A stretch of 64,000 nt of DNA from Inediibacterium massiliense. GTDB taxonomy: Bacteria > Bacillota > Clostridia > Peptostreptococcales > Thermotaleaceae. Each line of letters starts with the position of its first letter. The first letter of the stretch is position 1. Made by a program: the position numbers and the translations under genes. The notes beneath the pieces are model-generated. The model ran no database searches and was not told the DNA's origin. It saw only the letters and a program-made list of their open reading frames with translations. Positions 36,231 through 45,582 of the stretch are shown here, in pieces. The DNA lies in contig NZ_LN876586.1 of assembly GCF_001282725.1 (NCBI RefSeq), positions 459,009 through 523,008 of the forward strand, in the 5' to 3' direction.

Positions 36231-37226
36231 ATGAAAATTGGAATACCTAGAGGACTTTTATATGATTATTATCAGTATCTTTGGAAAGTTTTCTTTGAAA
36301 ATTTAGGAGCTGAAGTAGTAGTATCTCAAAAAACAAATAAAAAAATAGTAGATGATGGGGTAGCCGTTACAGTAGATGAAGCATGCCTTCCTGTTAAGGT
36401 ATATCATGGTCATGTGATGGATTTAAGGGATAAAGTAGATTTTATTTTTGTGCCTAAAATAATGAGTATTCATGAAAAAGAATATATCTGTCCCAAATTT
36501 TGTGGACTTCCAGAAATGATCCATACTTCTATTTCAAATTTGCCTATGATGATTGCTCCTACTATTGATTGGACAAAAACTAAAAAGCATATTCTTAAAA
36601 CTGTATATGAAATAGGAGAATATGTAACACCTGACAAAAGAAAAATTAGATTTGCATTTAAAGAAGCTTTAAAATCTCATGAAATTTATAAAAACAAAAT
36701 TAAACAAGGATTTTTTCCTATGGATTTAGATAAAAAATATGATGAAGAAAATCATGAAGATCAACAAAAAATTCTTCTTATTGGACATCCATATAATATT
36801 TATGATGAATATTTAAGTATGAATATTGTTGAGAAATTAAGAAAGAATCATATACATGTCATCACTCAAGATCATTTTTCAAAAGATCAAATCAATCCAA
36901 AAATGGATGAGTTACAAAAGAAAATGTTTTGGAGCTTTGGAAGAAAAATTTTAGGAGCAGCATTATATGGAATGGAGCAAGAGGATATTCAAGGGATTAT
37001 ATATCTTTCAAGCTTTGGATGTGGAATTGATTCAGTGATTGCAGATATTTCAGAAAGAAGAACAAGAAGAAATTCACAAAAGCCTTTTATACTTCTCACT
37101 ATGGATGAGCATACAGGAGAGGCTGGAATAGATACAAGAATAGAAGCTTTTGTAGATATGATCAAATGGAGGGGAGAAAATGAAAATTACATTTCCGCAC
37201 ATGGGCAATACTTATCTGCCCGTTAA
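36231..37226 (+). CDS. acyl-CoA dehydratase activase-related protein (DUF2229-like), part 1
   Basis: 331 residues from ATG 36231 (GGATAGGAG upstream; the TTG at 36207 is not favoured). MKIGIPRGLLYDYYQYLW and conserved cysteines (EACLPVKVYHGH, YICPKFCGLP, SSFGCGIDS) match the DUF2229/CoA-activase-related domain. In many clostridia this is fused with two further domains in one ~1400-residue protein. Here three overlapping genes take that place. The function is not established; a low-potential electron-transfer or reductase role is assumed. The gene overlaps the next by 47 nt. Confidence 0.75.
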   Translation: MKIGIPRGLLYDYYQYLWKVFFENLGAEVVVSQKTNKKIVDDGVAVTVDEACLPVKVYHGHVMDLRDKVDFIFVPKIMSIHEKEYICPKFCGLPEMIHTSISNLPMMIAPTIDWTKTKKHILKTVYEIGEYVTPDKRKIRFAFKEALKSHEIYKNKIKQGFFPMDLDKKYDEENHEDQQKILLIGHPYNIYDEYLSMNIVEKLRKNHIHVITQDHFSKDQINPKMDELQKKMFWSFGRKILGAALYGMEQEDIQGIIYLSSFGCGIDSVIADISERRTRRNSQKPFILLTMDEHTGEAGIDTRIEAFVDMIKWRGENENYISAHGQYLSAR

Positions 37227-38289
37227 AGCTATGTTTGAGGATTTGGGAGTAGATGTGATTCCTCCTCCCATAAATAGTAAAAAGACATTAGAGATTGGAA
37301 CAAAATATGCACCTGAACAAATATGCTTGCCTATGAAAATCAACTTAGGAAATTATATACAGAGCATAGAAAAAGGAGCAGATACTATTGTGGTTACAGG
37401 TAGTTGCGGCCCTTGTAGATATGGATATTTTATGGAAGTTGAAAGAGAGATCTTAAAAGATTTAGGTTATGAAGTAGAAATTATAAGCCTTGAGGCACCA
37501 GATGGTGATATAAAAGAATTTTATAACAGAGTGAGTAAAATGTTAGGAACAAAAAATATATTTAAGATGGCAAAAACTTTTAAAAATGCTTTTGCTGTTT
37601 TGAAAAAAATAGATGAAATAGAAGGAAAAATATTAAGATATAGACCTTATGAAAAGAATAAAGGAGAAATAGATAAAATTTATAATCATTTGATTTATCA
37701 ATTAAGAAAAAGTACAGGATCCAAAGAAATGCTTCAATATATTAAAGAAGCAGAAAAAAGTTTTATGCATGTATCTTTGGAAAAAAAAGAAGATGTACTC
37801 AAGGTTGGGATTATTGGAGAAATTTATACGATTATTGAAGATTTTGCAAATATAGATATAGGTAAAAAGTTAAATGATTTAGGCGTAGAAGTATATAAGT
37901 CTCACAATACTTCTAGTTGGGTATTGGAACATTTATTTTATGAAAGTATAGGAAGTAGTAGAGAAAAAGATATACGAACAGCGGCAGCACCATATATAAA
38001 GACTATGGTAGGAGGCCATGGAAGAGAAACTATTGGAAATGCAATTTTATATGCAAAAGAAGGATATGATGGATTAATACAAATTATGCCTTTTACTTGT
38101 ATGCCTGAAATTGTTGCTATGAGTATACTCCCTAAGATTCAACAGGATTATCATATTCCCATCTTAACACTTATTATTGATGAAATGACAGGAGAGGCAG
38201 GATATATTACAAGGCTTGAAGCCTACATTGATTTATTAAGAAATAGGAGGGACAAATTTAAAAATGAAAAAATGTTATCTTGGAGTTGA
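37180..38289 (+). CDS. acyl-CoA dehydratase activase-related protein, part 2
   Basis: 369 residues. MKITFPHMGNTYLPVKAMFEDLG and cysteines in EQICLPMKINLG, TGSCGPCRYGYF and MPFTCMPEIV match the second half of the long activase-related proteins and the HgdB-like fold. The start lies within the preceding gene and the stop lies within the following one, so the three are translated in a coupled way and probably form one complex. Confidence 0.75.
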   Translation: MKITFPHMGNTYLPVKAMFEDLGVDVIPPPINSKKTLEIGTKYAPEQICLPMKINLGNYIQSIEKGADTIVVTGSCGPCRYGYFMEVEREILKDLGYEVEIISLEAPDGDIKEFYNRVSKMLGTKNIFKMAKTFKNAFAVLKKIDEIEGKILRYRPYEKNKGEIDKIYNHLIYQLRKSTGSKEMLQYIKEAEKSFMHVSLEKKEDVLKVGIIGEIYTIIEDFANIDIGKKLNDLGVEVYKSHNTSSWVLEHLFYESIGSSREKDIRTAAAPYIKTMVGGHGRETIGNAILYAKEGYDGLIQIMPFTCMPEIVAMSILPKIQQDYHIPILTLIIDEMTGEAGYITRLEAYIDLLRNRRDKFKNEKMLSWS

Positions 38290-39244
38290 TATAGGTTCTG
38301 TCAGTACAAATGTAATTGTGATGGATGAAGATGAAAATATAGTGGATACCTTATATATTAGAACTCAAGGAAGACCTATTGATACCATTCAAAAGGGACT
38401 TTATACAATAAAAGAAAGAATAGGCAATGATATAAAAATTGAAGGAATAGGGACTACAGGAAGTGGAAGACAGCTAGGAGGAATTATGGTAGGAGCAGAT
38501 GTGATTAAAAACGAAATCACAGCTCATGGTGTAGCTGCTCTTCATTTTGTACCTGATGTACAAACTATTTTAGAAATTGGAGGACAGGATTCTAAGATTA
38601 TTCTTTTAAGAAATGGAATTTTGTATGATTTTGCTATGAATACAGTTTGTGCAGCGGGAACAGGTTCCTTTTTAGATCGACAAGCAGAGAGAATGGGGAT
38701 TCCTATTGAAGAATTTGGAGATCTTGCATTAAAGTCAGAGGCAACAGTCAGAATTGCAGGAAGATGTGCTGTTTTTGCAGAATCAGATATGATTCATAAA
38801 CAACAGATGGGTCACAATCAAGAAGATATTATTAATGGACTTTGTGAAGCTTTGGTAAGGAATTATTTAAATAACTTAGGAAAAGGAAAAGAAATTCAAG
38901 CTCCTATTATTTTTCAAGGGGGAGTAGCTGCCAATGTAGGGATTAAGAAAGCATTTGAAAAAATACTAGGACAAGAAGTGATTGTACCCCCATATGCAAG
39001 TGTAATGGGCGCTATTGGAGTAGCACTTTTAGCAAAGGAAGAAGTTAGAAAAAGTGGAAGAACAAAATTTAAAGGCTTTGAAGTGGCAAATAGTACTTAT
39101 CAAGTAAAAAGCTTTGAATGTGATCATTGCCCAAATATGTGTGAGGTAGTAGAATTTTTTAGAGATGGAAATATGGTTGCTAGATGGGGAGATAAGTGTG
39201 GAAGATGGAGCAATATTGAGGTGAAGAATACAAAGTTGGCATAA
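38264..39244 (+). CDS. activase ATPase (BadF/HgdC family) with C-terminal Cys tail
   Basis: 326 residues. ASKHA motifs GVDIGSVSTNVIVMDE, EIGGQDSKII, NTVCAAGTGSFLDRQ and RCAVFAESDMIHK include the two cysteines of the bridging [4Fe-4S] cluster. A ~50-residue tail carries CDHCPNMCEVVEFF and DKCGRW, which the single-domain activase at 8.76 kb lacks and which resembles the linker region of the long fused proteins. It likely drives electrons into the two upstream proteins at the cost of ATP. Confidence 0.83.
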   Translation: MKKCYLGVDIGSVSTNVIVMDEDENIVDTLYIRTQGRPIDTIQKGLYTIKERIGNDIKIEGIGTTGSGRQLGGIMVGADVIKNEITAHGVAALHFVPDVQTILEIGGQDSKIILLRNGILYDFAMNTVCAAGTGSFLDRQAERMGIPIEEFGDLALKSEATVRIAGRCAVFAESDMIHKQQMGHNQEDIINGLCEALVRNYLNNLGKGKEIQAPIIFQGGVAANVGIKKAFEKILGQEVIVPPYASVMGAIGVALLAKEEVRKSGRTKFKGFEVANSTYQVKSFECDHCPNMCEVVEFFRDGNMVARWGDKCGRWSNIEVKNTKLA

Positions 39245-39250
39245 AATGTT

Positions 39251-39537
39251 TATATATTAATTTATGAAAAGACCGTGCACTCCATTTAAATATTTGTAAA
39301 AATCAAGCATCGATATTTTTCAAAATCCTAACGCGTCTAATCTGACGTCCTGTCAGTAGACGCTTATTTGGCATCGTGCCAAATATATGGATTTTGTCAA
39401 TATTTCTGCTGATTTTTAATTAAATATTTAAAAGTCATTTACTGATCTTTTCCATAAATAAATATATATTTTACATCGTACACTTGTTTTTTATATGTGA
39501 TTCGTAAAATATTTGTAAAAATCAAGCATCAATATTT
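39251..39537. repeat. large nested palindrome with flanking direct repeats (element G)
   Basis: AATTTATGAAAAGACC pairs with GATCTTTTCCATAAAT, then AAAAATCAAGCA pairs with TGCTGATTTTT, and CAAAATCC with GGATTTTG. At the tip sit two small perfect hairpins, GCGTCTA / TAGACGC and ATTTGGC / GCCAAAT. The 5' arm segment AAATATTTGTAAAAATCAAG is repeated directly near 39508 next to pyrI. It lies between convergent genes and may end transcription from both sides. It shares no loop with elements A-F. Confidence 0.7.
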
Positions 39538-39970
39538 ATAGAGTATACTTTGTAACAGTTTCACAGTACTCGCATTGATAGGAAAGGGATTCTTTACATA
39601 CCAATTCAAAGGTAGGATTTGCCATGGGCTCTGAGTGAGTGATGCACCTTGGATTGTGGCAAGTAAGAATTCCTTTTATTTTTTTGGGAATAGTAACTCT
39701 CTTTTTATGGATCACTTCTCCGTTTTCAATGGTATTGATGGTGATGTGCTCATCTATTAAACCTAAAAATTCTAAGTTTATATTTTCTATATTTTCTATT
39801 TTGATAATGTCTTTTTTTGACATATACTCACTAGATACATTCATAAGAAGTACTACAGGATTGTCAGTTTGTGTAGGCATCAATTTATTAAATATTTTAA
39901 GGCCATTTCCTGGGCTGATATGATCGAGTACAATTCCATTTTGGATTTGTGTTACTTCAAGCATGTACAT
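39536..39970 (-). CDS. pyrI: aspartate carbamoyltransferase regulatory subunit
   Basis: 144 residues. The N-terminal nucleotide-binding domain ([19 protein letters not shown]) and the C-terminal zinc site ([12 protein letters not shown], then CEYCE) are complete. PyrI binds CTP/ATP and gives allosteric control to PyrB in pyrimidine synthesis. Translation is coupled to pyrB with a 19-nt overlap. Confidence 0.95.
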   Translation of the reverse strand: MYMLEVTQIQNGIVLDHISPGNGLKIFNKLMPTQTDNPVVLLMNVSSEYMSKKDIIKIENIENINLEFLGLIDEHITINTIENGEVIHKKRVTIPKKIKGILTCHNPRCITHSEPMANPTFELVCKESLSYQCEYCETVTKYTL

Positions 39971-40887
39971 TCCACCCCCAATAATTTTAATATGAGTGCC
40001 ATTCGAATATATACACCAAAGCTTGCTTGTTCAAAATAAACAGCTCTAGGATCTTCATCGACTTCGTAGGCAATTTCATTTACTCTAGGAAGTGGATGCA
40101 TAATAATCATATCTTCTTTTGCTAGCCTTAGCTTTGAAAGATCTAGTATATAGGAGTTTTTAAGTCGTTCATAATCTGCTTCATTAAAGAAACGTTCCTT
40201 TTGAATTCTAGTCATATATAAAATATCAATTTCTTCTATTACTTCTTCTATGGTAGAAACTTCTCGTAATGCTACATTATATTCTTCTATCAATTTGTTT
40301 TTTAGTTCATAAGGAAGCTTCAATTCATTAGGAGAAATGAGGATAAATTCTTTTATATTGTATCTACATAAGGTTCGAATGAGAGAATGAACGGTTCTAC
40401 CAAATTTTAAATCACCGCAAAAGGCAATCTTTTGATTTTTTATACTTCCTTTTTTCATGTGAATAGTAAATAGATCCGTTAGGGTTTGGGTAGGGTGTTC
40501 ATGGCCTCCATCTCCTGCATTAATAATAGGAATTGTTGAATATTTTGAGGCAAGCTTTGGAGCACCTTCTTTTGGATGTCTGATGGCTGCTAAATTTGCA
40601 TAACTAGATATGATGCGAATGGTATCTACAATGCTTTCTCCTTTAGATACAGAACTTGTATTGGCATCACTAAAGCCTATTACATTTCCTCCCAAACGAA
40701 GCATAGCGGATTCAAAGCTAAGTCTTGTACGGGTACTAGGTTCGTAAAAAAGAGTAGCAAGTATTTTGTTTTTACAAATATCTTGATAATGTTGAGGGTT
40801 TTTGAATATATTGTGGGCAACATCAATTAATTCATTTAATTCTTGTATTGTAAAATCTTCTGGATGAATCAAATGTTTTATTTGCAT
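39952..40887 (-). CDS. pyrB: aspartate carbamoyltransferase catalytic subunit
   Basis: 311 residues, full length. [11 protein letters not shown] binds carbamoyl phosphate and [13 protein letters not shown] and [10 protein letters not shown] are family signatures. It catalyses the committed step of pyrimidine synthesis (carbamoyl phosphate plus aspartate). It has an AAGGAGG site and is preceded by a PyrR-type attenuator and a perfect -35 promoter. Confidence 0.97.
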   Translation of the reverse strand: MQIKHLIHPEDFTIQELNELIDVAHNIFKNPQHYQDICKNKILATLFYEPSTRTRLSFESAMLRLGGNVIGFSDANTSSVSKGESIVDTIRIISSYANLAAIRHPKEGAPKLASKYSTIPIINAGDGGHEHPTQTLTDLFTIHMKKGSIKNQKIAFCGDLKFGRTVHSLIRTLCRYNIKEFILISPNELKLPYELKNKLIEEYNVALREVSTIEEVIEEIDILYMTRIQKERFFNEADYERLKNSYILDLSKLRLAKEDMIIMHPLPRVNEIAYEVDEDPRAVYFEQASFGVYIRMALILKLLGVECTCLK

Positions 40888-40934
40888 AGACTTTCCTCCT
40901 TGTTGGTCTCTCAGTACCAGTTTAAAGGTAAAAC

Positions 40935-41010
40935 AAAAAACCTTTTGACCTAAAAAGGTTAAAAGGCATAAGAAACTTAAAGTTGTGCCTTTTTAACCTC
41001 ACAGGGTTAA
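40935..41010 (-). promoter_or_regulatory. PyrR-dependent transcription attenuator of pyrBI
   Basis: Three mutually exclusive structures are visible on the minus strand. The PyrR-binding hairpin TTAACC-CTGTGA-GGTTAA (40993-41010) contains AACCCTGTGAGGTT, one base from the PyrR consensus. The antiterminator is AGGTTAAAAAGGC with GCCTTTTAACCT, and the terminator is AACCTTTTTAGGTCAAAAGG followed by TTTTTT (about 40935-40960). High UMP would favour PyrR binding and termination. Confidence 0.88.
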
Positions 41011-41035
41011 TTTAAAGGAATTATTATTTTAATTT

Positions 41036-41065
41036 AGATTAACATATGTAATGATTTCTGTCAAT
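41036..41065 (-). promoter_or_regulatory. pyrBI promoter
   Basis: On the minus strand TTGACA (41065-41060), 17 bp, TAATCT (41041-41036), upstream of the attenuator. Confidence 0.8.
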
Positions 41066-41080
41066 AAATCTAAAAATGCA

Positions 41081-41623
41081 TTAACAAAGATAAGTAGAAG
41101 TCCTAAGAGCATCTACAATGACTTCTGCCATTTTCATTATTAAGTTTAGACGAATATTATGAATAGAAAAACAATCTTCATGATTGAATTGATCAACAAT
41201 TCCTACAATAGATAAATCACCTATACGGGGAAGATTTTTTCCTACTCCTTTTCCAGGTGAAATAGGACCTTTTTTTATATGTATATGACCAATTAAATCT
41301 TCATTTCCCAAACAAGCATCTATTGCAATAAAAAATCCGCTAGGGTGTTTTGCTTTAATTTGACTAATAGATTCTTCAAGATTTACTGCATGAATGGGTT
41401 CTTCTAAAGTACCATAGACAGGAAACCGAAAGTTTTTATTTTTAAGTAGAGTACCTACTAAAGGGCCTAGTGCATCTCCAATGCATCGATCTGTTCCAAC
41501 ACAAATGATGACAGATTGTTCATTGATTTTTTCCTTTAGTGCATGGGACAATATAAGTGAAGCATTTTCTTTTGCATAATGAATACGTGTACGATATGGG
41601 TATGGATAAAATTGAGATTTCAA
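41081..41623 (-). CDS. yyaC: sporulation protein YyaC family (DUF1256)
   Basis: 180 residues. VIICVGTDRCIGDALGPLVG, FIAIDACLG and GVGKNLPRIGDLSIVG match YyaC, a protease-fold protein found in endospore formers and related to the GPR spore protease. Its presence supports a spore-forming host. Its promoter region is short (57 nt) and shared with the ttcA-like gene end. Confidence 0.88.
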   Translation of the reverse strand: MKSQFYPYPYRTRIHYAKENASLILSHALKEKINEQSVIICVGTDRCIGDALGPLVGTLLKNKNFRFPVYGTLEEPIHAVNLEESISQIKAKHPSGFFIAIDACLGNEDLIGHIHIKKGPISPGKGVGKNLPRIGDLSIVGIVDQFNHEDCFSIHNIRLNLIMKMAEVIVDALRTSTYLC

Positions 41624-41679
41624 AGAAAAAACACCCCCTCATATGACTATATAAATAAGGAAGTGAAATTATGCTAAAA

Positions 41680-42396
41680 TTATTGCTCCCATATATGAAG
41701 CTGTTTTTTGTTTTTTAATGCTTCAATGACATGATCCCTACCATTAGGTATTTCTTCATAAATTTGAGATAATAAATTTTTCATATATTGTCTTTTTGTT
41801 TTTCCATCAGCAGGACAAGGACTTTTTGCAATAGGAAGATTGTTTCTTGATACTGCATCTATGATCTCTTTTTCTTTGGCATAAATAAGAGGGCGAATCA
41901 TAGTAAGGTCTATTCGATCTAAATAGGTTACAGGTAAAAAAGTACTAATGCGACTTTCATAAAAAATACTTAAAAAAAGAGTTTCTACTGCATCATCTCC
42001 ATGATGTCCTAGTGCAAGCTTTGTCACACCATTTTCTTTACAAAGAGAGTGAAGTTTTCCACGCCTCATACGAGCGCAAAGGCTACATGGATTTTTTTCT
42101 TTTCGATCTTCAAATACAATTTTTCCTATATCTGTATGTTGTACGATATAAGGGATTTCTAATTCTTTGCAAAAATTTTTTATAGGAGAAATATCAAAAT
42201 TATCAAATCCTAAAGTAAGGGTAAAAGCTTTAAGCTCATATTTTACAGGGGTAAATCTTTGAAAAAGCTTTAAGGCATATAAAAGAGCCATGCTATCTTT
42301 TCCACCTGAAACACCTACTCCTACTATATCTCCATCTTTAATCATATTAAAATCTAAAACAGCTTTTTTAACATATCCTAATATTTTTCTCATCAT
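41680..42396 (-). CDS. tRNA 2-thiocytidine synthetase TtcA-like (ATP-dependent thiolase)
   Basis: 238 residues. The PP-loop SGGKDSMALLYAL (about 30-42) adenylates the target base, and the pair CSLCARMRRG (about 106-115) with Cys in KSPCPADGKT is the three-cysteine iron-sulfur site of the TtcA/TtuA group. It probably thiolates a tRNA base. ATG 42396 is followed by a second ATG; either may be used. Confidence 0.8.
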   Translation of the reverse strand: MMRKILGYVKKAVLDFNMIKDGDIVGVGVSGGKDSMALLYALKLFQRFTPVKYELKAFTLTLGFDNFDISPIKNFCKELEIPYIVQHTDIGKIVFEDRKEKNPCSLCARMRRGKLHSLCKENGVTKLALGHHGDDAVETLFLSIFYESRISTFLPVTYLDRIDLTMIRPLIYAKEKEIIDAVSRNNLPIAKSPCPADGKTKRQYMKNLLSQIYEEIPNGRDHVIEALKNKKQLHIWEQ

Positions 42397-42571
42397 AAAA
42401 TCCTTTCTCTTTTACCATAGTAATTACTATATGAAAAATTATAGCCAAATAAACAATAAATACATATTAAATTCTTGTTACAAACAAATATATCTTCATA
42501 AAAAATAAAAAATCATATATAATGATAATAGAAAATAGAAACTTGTTGAAAGTAGAAAATGAGGACAAAAA

Positions 42572-43039
42572 ATGAATACAATATTAGAAATTTTATCGAA
42601 TGAAGTCATGGTATTATTAGTATCAGCTATGCCAGTAATGGAACTTAGGGGTGCAATTCCTATAGGAGTTTCTCTAGGAATGACTCCTATGCATGCAATG
42701 ATTATAGCACTTATAGGGAGTATGATTCCAGTGCCTTTCTTACTTCTTTTATTAAAACCGATTTTTAAAAAATTAAAAGAGAATCCATCATGGAGAAAAC
42801 TTGTGGATTGGATTACAAAAAGAACCCTTAAAAAGACAACAACTATTTATAAATATAAAAGCTTGGGACTTCTTTTATTTGTTGCAGTCCCCATACCAAC
42901 AACAGGGGTATGGACAGGTTCTGTAGCAGCATCTTTATTAAATATTCCTTTTAAGCATGCATTTCTTTCCATATTTATTGGGAATTGTATTGCAGGATTG
43001 ATCATTACTACACTTAGTCATGTTGCAGTAAATATGTAG
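42572..43039 (+). CDS. small multidrug-export family membrane protein (COG2426)
   Basis: 155 residues with about four hydrophobic segments and the family signatures MELRGAIPIGV near the N-terminus and VAVPIPTTGVWTGSVAA near 107-123. The protein family is named after a putative export role that is weakly supported. It is a single gene upstream of the metK riboswitch. Confidence 0.78.
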   Translation: MNTILEILSNEVMVLLVSAMPVMELRGAIPIGVSLGMTPMHAMIIALIGSMIPVPFLLLLLKPIFKKLKENPSWRKLVDWITKRTLKKTTTIYKYKSLGLLLFVAVPIPTTGVWTGSVAASLLNIPFKHAFLSIFIGNCIAGLIITTLSHVAVNM

Positions 43040-43045
43040 ATAGAG

Positions 43046-43074
43046 TTGACTTTTGCAAATGTATGTGATAGAAT
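43046..43074 (+). promoter_or_regulatory. sigma-A promoter of the metK transcript
   Basis: TTGACT (43046-43051), 17-bp spacer, TAGAAT (43069-43074), just upstream of the SAM riboswitch. Confidence 0.8.
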
Positions 43075-43106
43075 TTTTTCGACAAAATAAAATATCAATC
43101 TTGATG

Positions 43107-43252
43107 CCTTATCAAGAGTGGTGGAGGGACTAGGCCCGAAGAAACCCGGCAACCGGTATGCAACGCGGTGCTAAATCCTACAGAAATGATTTTCTGGAAG
43201 ATGAGGACAAATGAAATCTAACCTCTTCTTAAGTGTGAAGAGGTTTTTGTTT
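43107..43252 (+). promoter_or_regulatory. SAM-I (S-box) riboswitch and terminator
   Basis: P1 (CCTTATC 43107-43113 with GATGAGG 43200-43206) encloses the conserved GGAGGGACTAGGCCCGAAGA and AAACCCGGCAACC of the S-box. A terminator hairpin follows (AACCTCTTC / GAAGAGGTT, 43220-43246) with TTTTTG. With bound SAM, transcription should stop before metK. Confidence 0.95.
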
Positions 43253-43301
43253 ATATTTTTAGGGTAAAATAATAAACATAATGAATCAAGGAGGGATACA
43301 A

Positions 43302-44492
43302 ATGGCAAAAAGATTATTTACTTCAGAGTCTGTTACGGAAGGACATCCAGATAAAATCTGTGACCAAGTTTCAGATGCGATTTTAGATGCTATTTTTGAA
43401 AGAGATCCAAATGCACGTGTTGCAGCCGAAACTTCAGTAACAACAGGCCTTGTATTAGTATCAGGAGAAATTACTACAAATTGTTATGTTGATATTCCAA
43501 AGGTAGTAAGAAAGACAATAGAAGAAATAGGATATACTCGTGCAAAATATGGATTTGACTGTGACACATGTGCAGTACTTACAGCTATTGATGAACAATC
43601 TAATGATATAGCAATGGGTGTAAATGAAGCATTAGAACGTAAAACAGGAACAATGAGTGATGAATTAGAAGCGATAGGAGCAGGAGATCAAGGAATCATG
43701 TTTGGTTTTGCTTGTAATGAGACACCAGAACTTATGCCTATGCCTATTGCACTTGCTCATAAATTAGCAAGAAGATTAACAGAAATCAGAAAAAATGGTA
43801 CACTAGATTACTTACGTCCAGATGGTAAAACACAAGTTACAGTAGAGTATGTAGATAATAAGCCTGTAAGAGTCGATACAGTAGTTATATCTACACAACA
43901 TAGTCCAGAAATAAGCCAAGAGCAAATTAGAAAAGATTTGATAGAACATGTGGTTCGCAAAATTATACCTCATGAGTTATTAGATGAAAAAACAAAATAT
44001 TATATCAATCCAACAGGAAGATTTGTAATTGGTGGACCACAAGGGGATGCAGGGTTAACAGGAAGAAAGATCATTGTAGATACTTATGGTGGATATGCAA
44101 GACATGGCGGAGGAGCTTTCTCAGGAAAAGATCCAACAAAAGTAGACCGTTCTGCAGCTTATGCAGCAAGATATGTAGCGAAAAATATTGTAGCAGCAGG
44201 TCTTGCAGATAAATGTGAAATTGGACTTGCTTATGCTATAGGAGTTGCTCAACCTGTATCTATTTTGGTTGAAACTTTTGGAACAGCTAAAGTATCCGAA
44301 GATAAAGTGGCAGAATTAGTAAATAAACATTTTGACTTAAGACCAGCTGCCATTATTAGAGATTTAAATTTAAGAAGACCAATTTACAGACAAACAGCAG
44401 CTTATGGACATTTTGGAAGAACAGATATAGATCTTCCATGGGAAAATACAGATAAAGCAGAAATTTTAAGAAAAGAAGGATTGGGACAATAA
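43302..44492 (+). CDS. metK: S-adenosylmethionine synthetase
   Basis: 396 residues from ATG 43302, preceded by [40 protein letters not shown] and [19 protein letters not shown] are the hallmark motifs for ATP and methionine binding. It makes SAM from methionine and ATP and is controlled by the SAM riboswitch directly upstream, as in other Firmicutes. Confidence 0.98.
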   Translation: MAKRLFTSESVTEGHPDKICDQVSDAILDAIFERDPNARVAAETSVTTGLVLVSGEITTNCYVDIPKVVRKTIEEIGYTRAKYGFDCDTCAVLTAIDEQSNDIAMGVNEALERKTGTMSDELEAIGAGDQGIMFGFACNETPELMPMPIALAHKLARRLTEIRKNGTLDYLRPDGKTQVTVEYVDNKPVRVDTVVISTQHSPEISQEQIRKDLIEHVVRKIIPHELLDEKTKYYINPTGRFVIGGPQGDAGLTGRKIIVDTYGGYARHGGGAFSGKDPTKVDRSAAYAARYVAKNIVAAGLADKCEIGLAYAIGVAQPVSILVETFGTAKVSEDKVAELVNKHFDLRPAAIIRDLNLRRPIYRQTAAYGHFGRTDIDLPWENTDKAEILRKEGLGQ

Positions 44493-44493
44493 A

Positions 44494-44519
44494 AATGAGG
44501 GATATCCCTCATTTTTTTG
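44494..44519 (+). terminator. intrinsic terminator of metK
   Basis: AAATGAGGGATATCCCTCATTT palindrome followed by T residues, next to the stop codon. Confidence 0.9.
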
Positions 44520-44546
44520 TAATAGAATCAAGGAGGAGATACATTT

Positions 44547-45161
44547 TTGGGTAAAAAAATATTTTATACATTTTTAGCTGGAATAGGCATAGGGCTCATT
44601 CTTTCTTCCTCTATTCATATGGTTTATAAAAAACAGGATCAACCCAAAATGATAGCAGAACAAAAGAAAGAAGATGAGTTTTCTAAAGAAGAAATCCTTG
44701 AAAATGAAAAGAAAGAGCAACAAAAAATAAAAGAAGCAAAAGACAAGGAAGAGTTACAAAAAAAAGAACAAGAAGAAGCTTATGTTACTATTCATATCGA
44801 ACAAAATAATACATCAGAAGAAATTGCAAATATTTTATATGAAAAAGGCTTAATTCAGCATAAAGAAGATTTTAAGTTGTTGTTAGATTTAAAAAGACTA
44901 GATCCTTTTGAAGTTGGACAAGTACTTACGAAAAAAGGAGTCATCAGCGAAGGATGGAAAATCAATCAGCTTCTAGGAATTCTGAGTAAAAAATCCAGTG
45001 ATGTTTCTTCTATTCTTTACCGAAACAAAGTTATGGAGAATCAAGAAAGTGTTTTATTTTTAATCCATACTTTAAATGAAAAAAGAATGATTGTGCCAGG
45101 GGATAAAACCATTCAAAAAGGTGCAAGTATTATTGAAATTATAGATATTTTAACAAAATAA
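44547..45161 (+). CDS. membrane-anchored protein with MltG N-terminal-like (YceG/LysM-like) repeats
   Basis: 204 residues, TTG start after AAGGAGGAGA. One N-terminal helix (about 5-22), then a lysine/glutamate-rich linker, then TIHIEQNNTSEEIANILYEKG, which is the first module of endolytic transglycosylase MltG, with a second, weaker repeat (VSSILYRNKVMENQE). The catalytic transglycosylase domain is absent, so this is not a full MltG. Short clostridial paralogs of this kind occur in spore formers. It may bind peptidoglycan. Confidence 0.62.
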   Translation: MGKKIFYTFLAGIGIGLILSSSIHMVYKKQDQPKMIAEQKKEDEFSKEEILENEKKEQQKIKEAKDKEELQKKEQEEAYVTIHIEQNNTSEEIANILYEKGLIQHKEDFKLLLDLKRLDPFEVGQVLTKKGVISEGWKINQLLGILSKKSSDVSSILYRNKVMENQESVLFLIHTLNEKRMIVPGDKTIQKGASIIEIIDILTK

Positions 45162-45167
45162 ATATAT

Positions 45168-45361
45168 AAAAATCTAATACATCCACGGTCTTTACGTTTC
45201 ATTTTGAGATTTCTATAATCTCATGAATTTCTAAAATCTAGAATTTTAAAAACTCGCTTTGCTTAAACAGTTTAAAATTCTTACGATTTTATCATTCATG
45301 GAGATTAGAAATCTTACAAAATTTACTAGATAAGACCTGATGGATAGTATTAGATTTTTAT
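45168..45361. repeat. palindromic repeat element D1
   Basis: About 194 bp forming a near-continuous hairpin: outer arms AAAAATCTAATAC / GTATTAGATTTTT, middle arms near GAGATTTCTATAATCTCATG and the tip GAATTTTAAA / TTTAAAATTC around the loop AACTCGCTTTGCTTAAACA. The loop is a variant of that in elements A-F, but the arms are unrelated. The outer arms plus the final T run would act as the terminator for the preceding gene. Confidence 0.78.
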
Positions 45362-45375
45362 TGTTAAGAGTCCTT

Positions 45376-45436
45376 ACTATATTGTAGCAAAGTTATAAAA
45401 AATAGTGACGTTTTTATGACTTTGCTACAATATAGT
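45376..45436. repeat. short hairpin D2 matching the outer arms of the element family
   Basis: ACTATATTGTAGCAAAGTTA and TGACTTTGCTACAATATAGT pair almost perfectly around a short GTGACG-containing centre. It equals the ends of elements A-C and E joined together with the core missing, and the downstream TTTGTCAACAGTTTGA also matches their right flank. Confidence 0.75.
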
Positions 45437-45484
45437 TTGTCAACAGTTTGATAGCTTCGTTTTTAGTTTTTAGGTATGTTTATG

Positions 45485-45535
45485 GACGGTTAAGCAATTT
45501 TAATTATTTAAAAACTTGCTAACCGTCTCTATTTA
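45485..45535 (+). terminator. hairpin upstream of recD2
   Basis: GACGGTTAAGCAA pairs with TTGCTAACCGTC (one bulged A) followed by TCTATTTATTTT. Confidence 0.7.
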
Positions 45536-45582
45536 TTTTCTATGTTATAATGAAAGTAATCATTATATATCGGGAGGAAATT

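Noticed and set aside
39639-39923. 94-codon plus-strand frame inside pyrI
   Set aside because: It is the complementary strand of a strongly conserved gene and has no ribosome binding site.
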